From: Ophioderma brevispina
Lineage: Eukaryota > Echinodermata > Ophiuroidea > Amphilepidida > Ophiodermatidae
Assembly: GCA_023653785.1 (NCBI GenBank)
Contig: JAMKCH010005482.1
Location: 1-64,000 of the forward strand
Direction of reading: 5' to 3'
DNA length: 64,000 nt
The notes beneath the pieces are model-generated. The model was not told where the DNA came from. It made no database searches and saw only the letters and a program-made list of their open reading frames with translations. The position numbers were made by a program, and so were the translations under genes. How positions within the stretch are numbered: position 1 is the stretch's first letter; every line of letters begins with the position of its first letter. This document shows, piece by piece, positions 47,870-59,150 of this stretch.

Positions 47870-48850
47870 ATAATAATATCTGTAAATGTTCTTATACTTT
47901 ACAATAATATGGACATAATCAAATCACCTTATGGTGGGATTACCATTTTGCCTGATGTTAAAACAGTTTCACTGTGTGAGTGCAATCACCCATGCATATC
48001 CTATGAAAACATGCCTCCATATGCATAAGTTATGAGCCCATTGAATAATGCACCAATTTTGGCCAGAAAACAGCTTTTAAAATTGTTCTTTAGCCCAGTG
48101 GTATAACATCAAATTATTTCAACCTTGAATCCTTGCTGCTAATGTGTCTTCCTCCTCTTGGGATAATCTTGATTTTATAAATACTGTAATATGCTGTTGA
48201 TTTCAATTTGAGTAATTTGAATCGTGGTGCATTGAGCCGTTTTTTGGTGTTTTGTTGATTGTATGTCCTTATCTTAGATGAGGTGTACATAACTTTCAGG
48301 GGTGACCCCAGTCTGGTCTTATTGGTCTTTTGGTCAACTCCTCCATAAATTTTGTCTATGTAATTTGCTTTTGTGTAACATGATTTTTATGGAAATAAAG
48401 TTTAAGTTGATATCAAGAAAACTACAGCAAGTTGAAATAGTTGCTTTAATGTGGTTCTTATTTTGGACTTGGATTTCTCTAAAAAGGAGTACATTTTGGT
48501 AACTTCGAAGTACTATTGAACAAAATTGTATTGTTGTCCAAGGGATTGAACACTGTTTACCACTGATCAAATGCATTCTAAAGCCACTTCAACTTTTTAG
48601 CCTATTCTTAAAAATTACCAAACTAATGATAACAGGTGTTAATAAATGTACTTTTTACGTAAAAAGGTTTTACGTGCAAATGATAGTCTAGGCCATTGGA
48701 AGAATAGAGATATATTTTACACATAAAAATAACATACCCCAAAACAAACAGGAACATTAATAAGAGGCTAAAGACATCCAGGTAATTTGCAGGCCAACAA
48801 TAAGTTTGCCATAACTTTAATCAACCAATGTCTATTACATGAATATCATA
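47870..48850. other. Intergenic, no gene seen
   Basis: AT-rich. A block at about 48690-48740 (CATTGGAAGAATAGAGATAT, ATTTTACACA) recurs at 23005-23030. Nothing else recognised. Confidence 0.35.
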
Positions 48851-48859
48851 GACTCGTAC

Positions 48860-49055
48860 TAATTGATATTAAAACCACAAAGGTCACCAGGGTCACAATG
48901 GTCAAAAAACAGGGTTCAAGCCATGGGAATCAGGCTCTGGCCTGATCAGCCTCCATAAGTGCGCTGATTTGGTCTTAAACATTTCAGGGCTAATGTATAT
49001 AAAAGCTTACAACCATGCAAAAATATCCATTTTGAAAGTCTCTTTAAAGGTTCCA
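48860..49055 (-). repeat. Dispersed repeat family C, inverted copy 3
   Basis: Inverse of 14060-14345, with GATATTAAAACCACAAAGGT, TGATTTGGTCTTAA, TATATAAAAGCTTACAACCA and TGCAAAAATATCCATTTTGA. Confidence 0.65.
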
Positions 49056-49439
49056 GGAAATGAGATGATAAACCTACTCCAAATCTTTATGGGACAATCC
49101 ATTCCAATAAACAGGGCCAGAAAAAAGAATACACTACCAGTGACATCATTAGTGAAACTATTGATTTTCAGTCAGTGTCATGAATAGATTCACACCAGTC
49201 ACCTGGAATTTTCTATTACTCTCTGAAAAATCACTAATGATGTCATCACCAACCCAAATATTGAATGCTTTCTGGTCCCTCCTTGTAGACTTGACACAAA
49301 CCACATTCTATTTGCATTTCCTGGGACCTTTAAATTAAATACTATATACTGACATGTTACTAATTTGACCTTGTCACATATGTAATTCACAAATACACAT
49401 ATGCAAGAATATGAGACAAAATCAATATAGTTAACACTT

Positions 49440-49880
49440 TCCCTGGACCTGTGCTAGGCACATTCATGGGCCTCACACACGGGTTGGTACATTTACTGCA
49501 CCCACTTGCCTGCTCCCAGTCGAATTCAGCAGCCTTGACGGAATAAAGTGCACATGATACTGTACTTTATTCCATCAAGGCTGCTCAATTCAACTGGGAG
49601 CAGACAAAGTGGGTGCAGTAAATTTTCCAACCCCCCACACACCAGGGACTTTGGGGATAAGATTGGCAATTACTGACCTCCCGTCGGCAAACGTGTGGGC
49701 ACACGAGCTGATATCGGGTTGCAGTTTCATTGTAAAATGGCCTCGAGGCGAGACGCTCTGGCTAGAAAATTAGGGCGGTCTGTGGTCAGAATTGCTGTCT
49801 CCCTAGTTTTGAGTAATGATTCAACTTGACTGCCCTCAAACCATAGAACCGCTGAAGTGAATCTGGGCTAGAAGTAGCCC
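49440..49880 (+). repeat. Dispersed repeat family H, copy 1 (interrupted)
   Basis: Same order of blocks as 58847-59150: TTGGGCCTCACACAC-like start, CCAGGGACTTTGGGGATAA, GGCAATTACTGACCTCC, CGGCAAACGTGTGGGCA, GCCTCGAGGCGAGA and CCGCTGAAGTGAATC.GGGCT. The copies look about 80% alike by eye. Copy 1 carries a hairpin element inside its CACACAC. Confidence 0.8.
49481..49635. mobile_element. Hairpin MITE inserted in family H, ~155 bp
   Basis: Two ~69-bp arms: GGGTTGGTACATTTACTGCA, CCCACTT, CTGCTCCCAGT, GCAGCCTTGACGGAATAAAG, then a short loop (TGCACATGATACTGT) and the complement ending GGGTGCAGTAAATTTTCCAA. CACACAC flanks it on both sides, whereas the uninterrupted copy at 58 kb has this motif once, so a target duplication of 7-8 bp is implied. 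No coding capacity. Confidence 0.85.
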
Positions 49881-49889
49881 AAAGTATGG

Positions 49890-51870
49890 GGAAAGGGTTA
49901 AAGGGACTTAGGGCAAAGTCCCAATGGTTCTTGAAGTTGACATGGCCTAGTTTATGACATGCTAATCCTACTTCCTTATGGGGTAAACCATATCTTTTAG
50001 ACTCGTCTCATAGGGCAGCTATTCACTATTTTCTACTTCAATCACTGACTCTGATTTTTTACAATTGCTCCATTCTTACCCACTCTAAAATATAAGCAAA
50101 ATAAATTCAAATTTTGTTGCCTACAGGGAGATTCGATTACAAGAGCACCATATAGAGGCTCGCAAGGCAATCCGAGCCATCGAAGGTTGTTCTTTTGTAA
50201 TACTAAATACATGAACGAAAAAGGCAAACATAATGAATAGCACCACTGAGACAAGTCAAAAAGACGTGGTCCTGGAAACAAGTGAGATGGGTAAGTCCAA
50301 ACATGTTTTAACCAGGGGGGGAGTCTGGCACGATCTGCTCGATTTGGGAATGGGGGATTTCCAAACACTAATTTGAGGAAATGCTACGTCCATTTACTAC
50401 GGCAGTCTCGGTCCCAGTGACATAAAAAATCATCTCTTAAACCTTTGTTCAAACGATCTTCGTAAATTCATGAAAAATTAAGAAAACAATAGTGATTCAA
50501 AATCCGTCGGGGTTAGTGGATTAACCCGCTGCAAGAATAGTTGTAATTAAAATAACGGTCTAATTTAAGATTTAAAATCGGACCAGGCCTCCTAGTCGTT
50601 AGTCAAGTTTGTGTAACCGTTCGATATGCGTAGAGCGCCCCCCCTCTACCATTAAGTCTTTGAAACCAGATAGCACCGGGAGTGATGCCGTTTTGAATGG
50701 CTGGGGTGTTAGGTTGGATGTCCTACACCCCCTGGTTGTACAACCAGTCATTTTTATGAATTCCAAGGCCGACGGCAGTTTATGATCAGGACAAGGTGTT
50801 ATGAGGGTACATCACATTTGCTGGTTCTAGCCTCCTTTCCGACATCCCCCAAGTGAAGGTTTCCTTCTACCTGCGTTACTTCAATGATTGTTAAAAGAAA
50901 ATCAGCATCTGGCAAATGATGTGGGACGAGGCCACTGCTGTCAGAACATTGTGCTGCTTCAGAGTTCACAATTCATTTTGATAAACCATGATTTTGTTTT
51001 TGGTTGGTTTGTTAGATACTGGCCAATTATTTAAGCCAAATATGATTTTGATATATGGGAACCCTCACATTTTGTAGAATTCATAATTTCAAATAGTGGA
51101 ATGATCAAAGTTTGCACACCTAGTATCAAAGAAAAAATAGGTTCAAACTTCTAATGCAAATTAATTTATGGCAAACCATTGAGTTTCTTATTCTTGAAGA
51201 AATACCCAACTTTTCAATAAGAGACATTGCCCATGTGCAAGAACTGGAAATTTAAACATGATTAAAATAAAAGCTCTCCTTAATAACCTCGATTGGCTTC
51301 ATCAAATAAGGTGAAGAAAACAGACTTGTTTTGTGCAGTTCAGCGGAAAACAAAATCCTAAGACAATTTTTTTTTAAGTTAACTAATTAATTTTTCTTAA
51401 ATTGAAAGAATATAATTTCCGCCAAACTTGAGTCAGTCAGGCTCTAAAATCCTCTGATCTTCAATGGCTGAAAATCACCTTGTACATAAAGTAATCAGAG
51501 CATCACCAGGGGAAGATGTAATAAGCAGGATTAAAATACTTGATCCACTACAAGGCACGATTACTTGATACCACAAATATGAAGCACGCCATCTTCTAGT
51601 ACAGGAGGTCCAAAGTTCAAGTAGCACAGAACAGCATGGTTTCATATTTGAACTACCAAGTAATTTAATATGTCCAGCCCTCTGGCAAGCCAAGGTTTAT
51701 ATGTTGTGATTACAGTTGCGGCGTTTTAATACTCCCACTGTTGAGCATGACTACACACCTGCAATTTTCATTACAAACATGATTACAACTGGATTATTAA
51801 TGTTATGTTGTGCTCTTAAAGACATCAGTATCAAAATATCCCGCAAAATATTTTGAAATCTGTAGGAGTA
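49890..51870. other. Intergenic, no gene confirmed
   Basis: Near 50125-50195 on + an acceptor-like TTTTGTTGCCTACAG is followed by an open, helix-like REIRLQEHHIEARKAIRAIE, a weak exon candidate. An open frame of 108 codons on the other strand (50042-50368) covers it. Otherwise nothing recognised. Confidence 0.3.
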
Positions 51871-51879
51871 TTTATAGCT

Positions 51880-53720
51880 TAACAATGAAGGACAAGTCTG
51901 TAAAATGTTCATGCTATTTTTTGCAACTGAAAAAGTAACAGAAAAGTTATGAATTGCCATTCAATTACGTGTTGCAGTAAGTGTCCACACAGACAGTAAT
52001 CTGATTTTTATATCATGCGGTGCAGCCACATGATATATTGCCTTCTCTCAATTTCCTGTATCTTTCTTTCTTACAACCGTAACTCCTCAACGGTTTGACT
52101 TCTAATAACCAAAATCGCTCAGAGCAACGACCTTGACACAAGCTATATGTGGTGTGCTTTATTCGGGGTCAGAGGTCACCTAAAGGTCACAAAGATCAAA
52201 AACCTTAACACTGTAAAAATTTTACAACACGGTCAAATCCCAAATCTAAATATATCAAGTAGATCGTGATGAAAAGATGAAAAAAGCTTGTGGTGACCTT
52301 GTCATAGGACCTATGGTTTTGGGGTCAAAGGTCAAAATGCTTTGAAATTATCAAATTTTCAAAACCTATCTTGTGCTACAAATTGCTTGCAATCATCTTG
52401 GCTGTATGTCAAATGAATGCGCTCTATCTAGTGTCTATGGGGTGTGCTCCAATTGGGGTCAAAGGTCATCCTGGTGTTACAGGGGTCAAAAACATTTACT
52501 GTGTAAAAAAATGAAAACAAGGTTAAATGGCAAATCTGAATGGTGCATCTGATAGATCTCCATGAAAGATGAAAAAATGTCTATTGTGACCTCTTCATAT
52601 GACCCACGCCTTTCAGGTTAAGGTCAACCATGCCTAACATAGGGGGTTACCCTGTGCCCTTGGAGAGGGCAGTGTCTGTGTCTAGTTTGTTCGTTCTTTC
52701 TTTCTTCGTACCTTACTTCAAAATGCTACTAGTGCCAGACGCTTGGTCAGATTGCAACGAGAATTGGCCACAAGAATCTCTGACCCAAGGTTCATATAGG
52801 GTGTTCAGTTTGACCATAGGTGTCATGGAGGGTCAATAGCGGTCATTGTCGCACTAACACCCTTTTTGCTAATTCTCCCACAGTTCGCATATGCTATCAA
52901 TGCCATTCGGTCACAGCGATTGCCAGATGCCTGACCATATGGGGTGTTCACAGATTTTGAATCAAAAGTCATTTATGGGTCAAAAAGGGGCAGGCTCTCT
53001 AACCCCTCTTAATATTTCAAAATGTTACTTGTGTTACACAGTTGGCTTGATCTGAACCAGACTTAATCAGAATAACCCCTGACCCAAGTCCCACACAGGG
53101 TGTTGACAGATTGGGGTCAAAGGTCATGCAGGGGTCATTACAGGTCAGTCGCGCTTACCCTCTTTTATGCTGTTTCTGCCACAAATGCTATAATCACTAG
53201 ACTTGGTCCAAAGAACCGCTGACCCATATGAGGTGTTCACAGATTGGGGTCAAAGGTCACATAGGGGTTATTACAGGTCAAGTCACTCTTATGCTCCTTT
53301 TTGCTGTTTCTGCCACAAATCAATTGCTATAATCATTAGACTTGGTCAGAAGAACCACTGACCAAGGACCATATGGGGTGTTAACAGATTTGGGTCAAAG
53401 GTCACCTGGGCCGATTAAAGGGGCATTCTTTGAAAATCTTAAACCTTCGCACGCCACATCAATTGCTGAAATTACCAAACTTGGTCAGAAGAACTGCTGA
53501 CCCAACCCTTATGTGTATACAGATTGGGATCAAAGGTCACATGGGCAGCAATTTGTCACCGCATGATATACTCATGCTTTCTAAAACACAACGCTTTCTA
53601 GTGTTCCTATTAGGTTGCTTATTTGTCTTATCACTTGTACGATATACTTACTACAGACATGCAAAATCTGTTTTTTTTAGATTTTCTGATAGTGCCCTTT
53701 TTGTGATCCACAACCTTCCC
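51880..53720 (+). repeat. Dispersed repeat family D, split by an insertion
   Basis: The left half (51880-52008) has AAGGACAAGTCTGTAAAATG, CCATTCAATTACGTGTTGCA and ACAGACAGTAAT; the right half (53571-53720) has TTAGGTTGCTTATTTGTCTT, ATCACTTGTA and ACATGCAAAATCTG. In the intact copy at 62460-62860 these halves are contiguous, which dates the inserted element as younger. Confidence 0.75.
52009..53570 (+). mobile_element. Complete AGGTCA-rich element with 14-bp inverted ends
   Basis: Starts TATATCATGCGGTG (52009-52022) and ends with its exact complement CACCGCATGATATA (53557-53570). It is 1562 bp long and non-coding. The interior is a set of ~130-bp degenerate tandem units (GACCCA..., GGGTGTT-ACAGATT, GGGGTCAAAGGTCA, TTTCTGCCACAAAT). 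It has exact GGGTCAAAGGTCA sites at 52322, 52456, 53114, 53247 and 53392, and GGGTCAGAGGTCA at 52166. These fit the DR1 consensus bound by HNF4, RXR-heterodimer and COUP-TF class receptors; binding is not shown. It also resembles the interior of the 56 kb element. Confidence 0.85.
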
Positions 53721-53734
53721 AACTTACCTCAAGG

Positions 53735-54000
53735 AACTTGAGATTGTTATATTATCTGAACTGTTAGCCTTAGTAATGCACCTGATCTTACGTGATCTTA
53801 CATGTACCTAATCTTATGTGCAAAATCGGTTGTATCTGTAAGAAATTTGCAATTCAACAGACAGAAATTACAGCACAACAGCCTATGAGACCGTGGGAAA
53901 TGACCGATTGCCCATAACACAAAACCACAAGATCGGAATCCTCTCTAATTTTGTGAATAAGCTTTTCTCAAGGATATCTAATGAACAATGAATAAAACAG
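53735..54000 (+). repeat. Dispersed repeat family G, copy 3
   Basis: Has ATCTGAACTGTTAGCCTTAG, TGTAAGAAATTTGCAATTCA, AGACAGAAATTACAGCAC, GCCTATGAGACCGTGGG and TCTCAAGGATATCTAATGA, in the family order. Confidence 0.7.
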
Positions 54001-54009
54001 TCTTTCAAC

Positions 54010-55240
54010 CTTCACAAAAGAGTAACATCAAATAACATGCTTTGGCAGATTCAGATCTTCAGACCTTGTTTACAAATGAACCTGATTATATTTCAAGCTA
54101 CTAAAAAGGGATTTTTTTCTAACAAATTGTTGGTTTTTTTTTGCATATACATAATGCTTGACCACATACTAATCACCCTGTGAAATAGCCATGCTCCAAT
54201 GGATATCTTCAAACAGAAAATAGCAAGTTTGAAATAAAATTCTAGAATAAACTGAGAATACAGCCAGGGACCTCCAGCACCAAAGGCTATACCCTAACCA
54301 GTGTCCATGCTCTCAGCTGACCTCTAACCTTTTACTTCATCCATAAGGATCACTCTTAAAAAAACAAGGTGAATGTGCATTTATTTCTGTGGACAAAGCA
54401 TTTTTCAGCAATGATTCCACATGACCCTAGATACCTTTGATATTCTAATACAACCCACAACACCCCATATGAGCCATTTTGTAGTAAGGATAATTCTGAG
54501 CAGCTTTGATGAAGTCTATTACTATGGACAAAGAAGGCTTTTTATTTTTTACAAATTACTGCAAATGACCCCTAGATGCCTGTTGACCTCTTAAGGGCTA
54601 TTGTACCCAAAACAATGCATCAAATGTCCAGAAGTCACTGAGCATCCAACAGAATTATGGGGTCAAATGTCATGACTCTTTTCCACACCAAATCACAGTA
54701 ATTTCATAACACTTGGCATCATTGACTAATATAATTGTATGTATTTTGATGATTTGGGTGCATTACATTTCACAACTTGATTTTCTTTATCAGTCCATCT
54801 TACATAAACTTGACCTCAGATGACCTTTGACAATGGAATGTGATCTTTAACCTTAATAACAAATTAAAGTTCTTCAGGTGCATCTCAAATATGACCCAAG
54901 CTAGATTACAATTGCACTTTTAACTTTCAAATGAGACTTAAATGTTACAAAGAGGAATACTTAAGTTTTCCTCTGAATATGGACCCAGGGTAAAGAATAA
55001 ATAAAACAAACAAGACCTGTTAAAATTTAACACTATTTTAACACGTACGGAGCTCATTTTGTCTGCTGACAAATTTGTTCGGTGGAAACAAAAAACTTAA
55101 TGGTGTATACCAACCCAAAAATATATGAGTAGGCTTTTAATCCAACCTAAAAATCATCATTGAACACATTAAATTACCACAAACATGTTTAAGTTCCTGA
55201 GCATTTTCAGCAATCTCTGAACCTCAACTAGTGACACACA
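54010..55240. other. Downstream of EXOG, no gene; AGGTCA-rich part
   Basis: At 54590-54940 several TGACC half-sites and the phrases ACTTGACCTCAGATGACC and AACTTTCAAATGAGA repeat those at 40430-40580. No coding sequence is seen. Confidence 0.45.
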
Positions 55241-55249
55241 GACATTTCA

Positions 55250-55392
55250 TCGTTGGGCAGCAAAAACCTCTCATGTATTTTTGGCCTGTGAACATGTTTT
55301 AAAGCAATCCTATAATATAGATTAGATAGGAGATTTCCTTTACACATGTTTAAGGGCCAAAAACACACAGGGGTTTTCCCTGCCCGACAACA
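55250..55392. mobile_element. Imperfect hairpin element just 3' of EXOG
   Basis: The left arm GTTGGGCAGCAAAAACC, TTTTTGGCC, GAACATGTTTTAAAG pairs with the right arm ACATGTTTAAGGGCCAAAAA, GGGGTTTTCCCTGCCCGAC. It starts some 30 bp past the EXOG stop codon, so it is probably transcribed in the 3' UTR. Confidence 0.6.
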
Positions 55393-55424
55393 AATTTAGA
55401 ACTTATAAAATAAATATGACCTCT

Positions 55425-55898
55425 TCATAATTCAGTTCTGCCACTTTCTTTCTTCTCTAGTTCATTCTTCTTCCTCTTATACACTTCTGTCAAAAATTCC
55501 ATCTCCTTTTGGTCTGGTTTGAAATCAATTCTGTCCAGTTCCTGCCAAGATTTTTCCAACCTATGCACTGTCGTAGCATTCTCCATCCTCCTTGATATAA
55601 ATCGCAGTTGTAATAAGTTCTGAGATATTAACTCACATGAATCCACCGTGCACAAGTCAGTAATGATTTCATTAGTTGCCTTGGGCAGAAATTGTATACC
55701 AGAGGCTTTCTGTATTTGTTCCAGGGACACTTGGTATTGTTTGATAGAGTCCTTTGATTTGATGGGTTTGTTGGGTACAACAAAGGCACCAACTATTGGT
55801 CCAGCGTTACTTTTCTGGTTTGTTTGTGAAGGGCCTTCTGTGACTATGACTTTGTAAAGATGTGTTGGAACTGCTACATTATTATTTCACCGATATGA
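55425..55898 (-). CDS. EXOG: EXOG-like nuclease, last coding exon
   Basis: EXOG is a mitochondrial-inner-membrane-associated 5'-3' exo/endonuclease of the DNA/RNA non-specific (beta-beta-alpha-metal) family. This exon is open from 55886 to the stop at 55425. It begins VAVPTHLYKVIVTEG (human VAVPSHLYKVIL), then PIVGAFVVPNKPI, then VSLEQIQKASGIQFLP, the CTVDSC motif (human CSVDTC), and a basic C-terminal helix ending KKNELEKKESGRTEL. That covers the end of the nuclease fold and the EXOG-specific C-terminal region. The probable acceptor is CATAACAG (exon from 55898), but an in-frame TGA at 55887-55889 and a one-base misfit to the expected V-I-G-E suggest a small consensus error there. Family identity is clear. 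Confidence 0.9.
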
Positions 55899-56344
55899 CT
55901 GTTATGTGTGTGATGAAAAAATATTAATTTTAGTTGATTTAGACATAATATGATTGTTAAAGTCACTATGAGTGATCTTCTTAAACAAATTTGACGTTGT
56001 GTTTTTGTTGCACTGTTGTACCAAGTAGCCCCCCCCCCCCGCCCAAAAAATAACTTTACCCAAAAAGTCCTCCCAATTTTAGGTCTTTATTCCATTTAAA
56101 TAAATATTTATATACATGTATATTTATCTAGAATTTTGTGGTTCTCGGCTTTCGTGCTCACTATATATTAAAAGAATATAAGCTGTGGGCTGCTCCATAA
56201 AAAAACATAACATTTTAGTGACACATACACACATACATGCACAACGACCACAAAATGTATTGTTTATTAGTTTTGCAAAACAGCAAACCCCATTTAATTC
56301 CAGTCCCAAATGACGGAGTTGTCCCTTTTTAATGAAATCTGTGT

Positions 56345-58485
56345 TTTTACCTAGCCATGTGCGTAGCACGGCTAGGTCTTGTATTTGTGCGATTTCTTTC
56401 TTTCTCACGCACTTCCATTTTTTTTCAAAATGCTACTAGTGCCACACGGTTTATCCGATTGCCACGAAAATTGGTCAGAAGAACCACTGACCCAAGGCCC
56501 CTATAGGGTGTACACAGATTGGGGTCAAAGGTCACGTGAGCCGATTAAAGGGGCATTCGTCGGAACTCTATAAAAGCCTTCTTCTGCCACAGAATTAGTG
56601 CTATGATCACCGGATGTTGTCAGAAGAACCACTGACCCAAGACCCCTATGGGGTGTACACAGATTGGGGTCAAAGGTCACGTGAGCCGATTAAAGGGGCA
56701 TTCGTCGGAACTCTAAAAGCCTTCTTCTGCCACAGAATTAGTGCTATGATCACCGGATGTTGTCTTTTTTTTTTTTTTTTTTTTAACCACTGACCCAAGA
56801 CCCCTATGGGGTGTACACAGATTGGGGTCAAAGGTCACGTGAGCCGATTAAAGGGGCATTCGTCGGAACTCTATAAATTCCTTATTGTTCCACAAATCAA
56901 TTGCTATAATACCAGACTTTCTCAGAAGAACCGCTGACCCATGGCCCCTATGGTGTGTACACAGAATTTTGATCGAAGGTCATTAAGGGGACACTTCCAG
57001 TATGAATTCAAAAATTATATTTGGTATATGCAAGGTAGCAGGTGCACATGACCCATGCATAGAACCAGATTGAGACCCTCACCAAAGTGGCTCAACATGG
57101 GGGTCAAAGTGGGTCATAAAGGGAAACTTACGGTTCTTAATGTGGAAAAAATCTTCAAAAATTCGATCTCTCATTTGCAAGTACCATGGATCCTGTGGAA
57201 CTCAGCATAGAGCAAGATTGGACACCTTTCAAAGTTGTGAACAACATGGGGGTCAAAGGTCATTAAAAGGGGAATTCCGGTCTTAATTGACAAATTTCAA
57301 AATTAATATCTGTCATTTTTAAGGTGCCATGGTCACGTGACTCATGCATACGAAGCAGCTTTCGAATCTTCACCTCGGTATGGGGTCAAAGGTCATTGTA
57401 TCCCCACGGCTAGGTTCGTGCTCTTCGAGCACAATTTGTCTCTAGTTCTTCTTCTTTGTTTCCCACTTTCTTTAAAATGCTACTAATGCCAAACCCTTAT
57501 GCCAATTTTGACCAGATTCGCTCAAAATGACCGCTGACCCAAGCTGCATATGTGGTGTACTCAGATTGGGGTCAAAGGTCACATAACCGGAAGTAGCCGC
57601 CATTTTGTAAAAATCTTTAAAAGCCTACATGTCATACAGACAACAAGCTATAGATTCCAAATTTGTTCACAAGAATCCTTAGACCATCCTTCATATAGGG
57701 TGTACACAGATAAACATTAACATTCAAAATGGCGACCATATCTAATTAATATGCAAAAATGCTATATCTCAAAAACGATAAGACTTGGATAGGTGATGTC
57801 TGTGCAAAAGTTGCGGATAGTGTTGAGACAAATCATATGACAGAATATTGGCTCCAAGGGTCATCTGTACGATATGCAAATGAGCTAATTAATATGCAAA
57901 AACACTATAATTCATCAACCAAATTAGGTATAAATGTCATATTTGGTCATAAGAACCACTTGATAAAGCTCTATTATCTGTGGTCACAACATGGGGGTCG
58001 GTCAAAGGTCAAATGGGTCATCTGAGGGTCAAATCTGAAAGAAGCTTAATTGACTAATCTAATTATGCCATTGAATTATGAAAAAGAGTCCACAGTGACC
58101 CTGCTCTGTGACCCATCGTTTAGGGGTCAAAGGTCAAAATATGCCAAATATCAAATTCCCTATATATTGCAAAAATACCATATACCAACTTGTAGGGATT
58201 AATTGGTCATCTAGTGGTCATTTTGCCCATTTTGGCCCAAACAGATGTAATCTTCCTTCTCTGACAAAAAGGCACGCTGATTACGACAGTTGTGCACATT
58301 CATTGTCTATGGTCAATGCACATAGGGTGTACACAAATTTTGATCAGTGATCAGCAAGTGGTCATTTCAGCCAAAGTGTCCCTTAACATGACATTTAAAC
58401 AGATGTTTCGCCTAGTTAGCAAGTGATCATTTTATCCCCACGGCTAGGTTCGTGCTCTTCGAGCACAATTTGCCTCTAGTTTTAC
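56345..58485. mobile_element. AGGTCA-rich element with tandem units, in EXOG intron
   Basis: Starts CCTAGCCATGTGCGTAGCAC followed by GGCTAGG. Two end blocks, ATCCCCACGGCTAGGTTCGT followed by GCTCTTCGAGCACAATTTG, lie at about 57397-57440 and 58434-58480, so it is probably two elements or an internal duplication. Between 56484 and 56880 units of ~146-158 bp (CCACTGACCCAAG.., GGGGTCAAAGGTCACGTGAG, GGGGCATTCGTCGGAACTCT) are nearly identical. Exact GGGTCAAAGGTCA sites start at 56522, 56667, 56825, 57250, 57373, 57569 and 58124. A T run (about 56765-56785) replaces a few bases between units two and three. Open frames in it (57759-58025, 58108-58350) show no domain. Confidence 0.75.
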
Positions 58486-58786
58486 TTGTAACATGGACAG
58501 ATTTGGTTTTGCACATATTAACATATGTTTTGATGTGTTATGTTAACCCTTTGAGTGTAGGACTTGGGTACACTCAACAAAGTACATTTCTTTACAAATT
58601 TGTCAAAATTTCCCAAATATGAACTACCATGACAATATTTGATATCTGCATGAAAATGCATTCAAACGAGTCCAAACAAGCCTAGTCTTGGATCAGCGGT
58701 TCTTTCCATTTCTCCCAACACTTCTGAAAGATACCTAAACAAAATCCCCAATGTGTACTACTTCCAGCTGACTGCATTCAGAGTGG

Positions 58787-58845
58787 TAATAACATTTTTA
58801 TTTTCTATTGAATAATATTTTCAATAGAAAATAAAAATGTTATTA
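58787..58845. repeat. Near-perfect AT-rich palindrome
   Basis: 26-bp arms (TAATAACATTTTTATTTTCT then ATTGAA, and the complement) around a 7-bp loop. It ends exactly where family H copy 2 begins. It may be a tiny MITE. Confidence 0.85.
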
Positions 58846-58846
58846 T

Positions 58847-59150
58847 TTCCCTAGACCCACGATAGGCAAATTCTTGGGCCTCACACACCAGGGACTTTAG
58901 GGATAAAGATCGGCAATTACTAACCTCCTGTCGGCAAACGTGTGGGCAGACGAGCTGATAACAGGTTTCAGTTTCATTGAAAAAAGGCCTCGAGGTGAGA
59001 GACTCTGTCTAGAAATCTAGGGCAGGCTCCAGTTAGAATTGCTATGTCTCGCTAGCTTTGAGCAATGGTTCAACTTCACTGTGCTAAAACAATAAACCGC
59101 TGAAGTGAATCAGGGCTAGAAGCGACCCTAAGTTCAGGGAAAGTGTTAAA
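58847..59150 (+). repeat. Dispersed repeat family H, copy 2
   Basis: Uninterrupted partner of 49440-49880. It shows the state before the hairpin insertion at the CACACAC site. Lies in the EXOG intron. Confidence 0.8.
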
